A stretch of 6,896 bases of DNA from CAYLGY01 sp964383325 (GTDB taxonomy: Bacteria; Pseudomonadota; Alphaproteobacteria; Rhizobiales; Rhizobiaceae): the NCBI GenBank assembly GCA_964383325.1, contig CAYLGY010000112.1, positions 1 to 6,896 of the forward strand. Reading direction: 5' to 3'. Positions 6,567 to 6,896 of the stretch are shown here, piece after piece; within the stretch, counting starts at the first letter, position 1, and every line of letters begins with the position of its first letter. The translations under genes were made by a program, and so were the position numbers. The notes beneath the pieces were generated by a model, which saw nothing but the letters and a program-made list of their open reading frames with translations, was not told the DNA's origin and searched no databases.

Positions 6567-6583
6567 GTGAGTGCGGGCATCAC
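6567..6583 (+). terminator. Weak hairpin after the repeat-protein gene
   Basis: GTG-A-GTG, loop CGGG, CAT-CAC can form a six-pair stem with a bulged A (one pair is G-T). It lies 10 bases after the stop codon, where a terminator would be expected. There is no T-run after it (GCGGAAATCG follows), so intrinsic termination would be weak at best. Confidence 0.2.
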
Positions 6584-6686
6584 GCGGAAATCGAAGGGGG
6601 GAAGTCTTCCAGCGCAGAATGCATAGGTGGAGACGCATGGGATTGAGACGCCGGGAAGTGTCGGGTCTGCAAAGTGGCAGCTGCAG

Positions 6687-6769
6687 CTTGTTGAGGCGCA
6701 ACTTTAACGAGTACGGTCAGACGGAGGATCAGGCATAAGGGCAACGCTGGCGTGATCTTGCTGAGGCGC
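6687..6769. repeat. Imperfect 13-base direct repeat, 70 bases apart
   Basis: CTTGTTGAGGCGC at 6687-6699 recurs as CTTGCTGAGGCGC at 6757-6769, matching at 12 of 13 bases. No further copy was found in the window by eye. The purpose is unknown; it could be a pair of protein-binding sites, a duplication trace, or chance. Confidence 0.35.
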
Positions 6770-6896
6770 GTTGACGGTGCAGGACGCGGTAGCCTGGTCG
6801 CACTGCGGTGGGCGCCCGCGCGGGTGGCGGGCGGGCGTATGGTTCGAGCCATGTGGGCCGGTCTGGCGGCTTCGCCTGCTCGCGCACCGGGATGGG

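Larger units (their letters stand above)
6557..6896. other. Right-end region without a supported gene
   Basis: About 340 bases follow the repeat protein. Open frames exist on both strands, notably a 90-codon minus-strand frame at 6852-6580, but none has a recognisable domain or a good ribosome binding site, and they overlap one another. A frame opening at ATG 6839 (MVRAMWAGLAAS...) runs off the window with too little sequence to judge. I see a weak hairpin just after the stop codon, a 13-base direct repeat, and a GC-rich inverted repeat CGCCCGC (6813-6819)/GCGGGCG (6827-6833). The GC content returns to the level of the left genes. It could be plain intergenic DNA or the remnant of a mobile element; no terminal repeats or transposase motifs are visible. 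Confidence 0.4.

Noticed and set aside
6553..6570. ATGA overlap at the repeat-protein stop, suggesting a coupled next gene
   Set aside because: The overlapping frame ends after five codons (MMSLR).
6580..6852. 90-codon minus-strand frame after the repeat protein
   Set aside because: No domain, no convincing ribosome binding site, and other frames are open over the same bases; it may be a random open frame in GC-rich DNA.
6839..6896. Possible start of a further rightward gene
   Set aside because: Only 19 codons are visible, with no clear ribosome binding site; too little to call.
1..6896. CRISPR array, tRNA, rRNA or intact insertion sequence
   Set aside because: No regularly spaced repeats, no cloverleaf, no rRNA signature and no transposase motif or paired terminal inverted repeats were seen. 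GGTTCGAGCC near 6841 resembles a T-loop, but the rest of a tRNA is absent.

Overview
The window looks like chromosomal DNA from a high-GC Gram-negative bacterium, most likely an alphaproteobacterium. The evidence is the GC-rich codon use of the first genes, an Ala/Gly-rich export signal, a lipoprotein signal, and a methyltransferase of the kind that carries a 'regulatory' domain. I cannot place it to genus. The sequence is a draft scaffold, with a run of exactly 100 N at 3982-4081.

Left part (1-3085). A divergent pair is read outward from a roughly 510-base control region (137-646). Leftward runs the start of an exported protein, of which only the 45 N-terminal residues are in the window. Rightward runs a two-gene unit: a SAM-dependent methyltransferase with a regulatory domain (647-2194, 515 aa) and, starting on the base after its stop codon, a lipoprotein of the alpha/beta hydrolase (dienelactone hydrolase-like) superfamily with a complete Ser-Asp-His triad (2195-3085). 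Relatives of the methyltransferase include rickettsial enzymes that methylate lysines of an outer-membrane protein. The next-door exported protein is therefore a reasonable but unproven candidate substrate.

Right part (3178-6556). After a 92-base spacer with a perfect GGCCGG-A-CCGGCC palindrome comes a large gene I do not recognise, interrupted by the assembly gap. Its first 268 codons (TTG start) encode a soluble, mostly helical region that ends in proline-rich sequence. After the gap, 824 residues contain three diverged copies of a 230-280-residue unit. Each copy has a His and an Asp exactly 12 residues apart in an 'H...(I/V)DP.P' hairpin, and then a G-[TA]-G-Y-x-G helix start. Only the first copy has Cys at x, preceded by Gln six residues earlier, as in thiol proteases. 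The second and third copies have Leu and Phe there. I read this as one potentially active thiol-hydrolase-like domain followed by two decayed, non-catalytic copies. This is the most unusual item in the window. Base composition falls sharply here, from about 70% GC in parts of the hydrolase gene to about 30% in parts of the repeats, which suggests a different origin from its neighbours.

Right end (6557-6896). About 340 bases hold no gene I can support, only a weak hairpin, a GC-rich inverted repeat and a 13-base direct repeat 70 bases apart.
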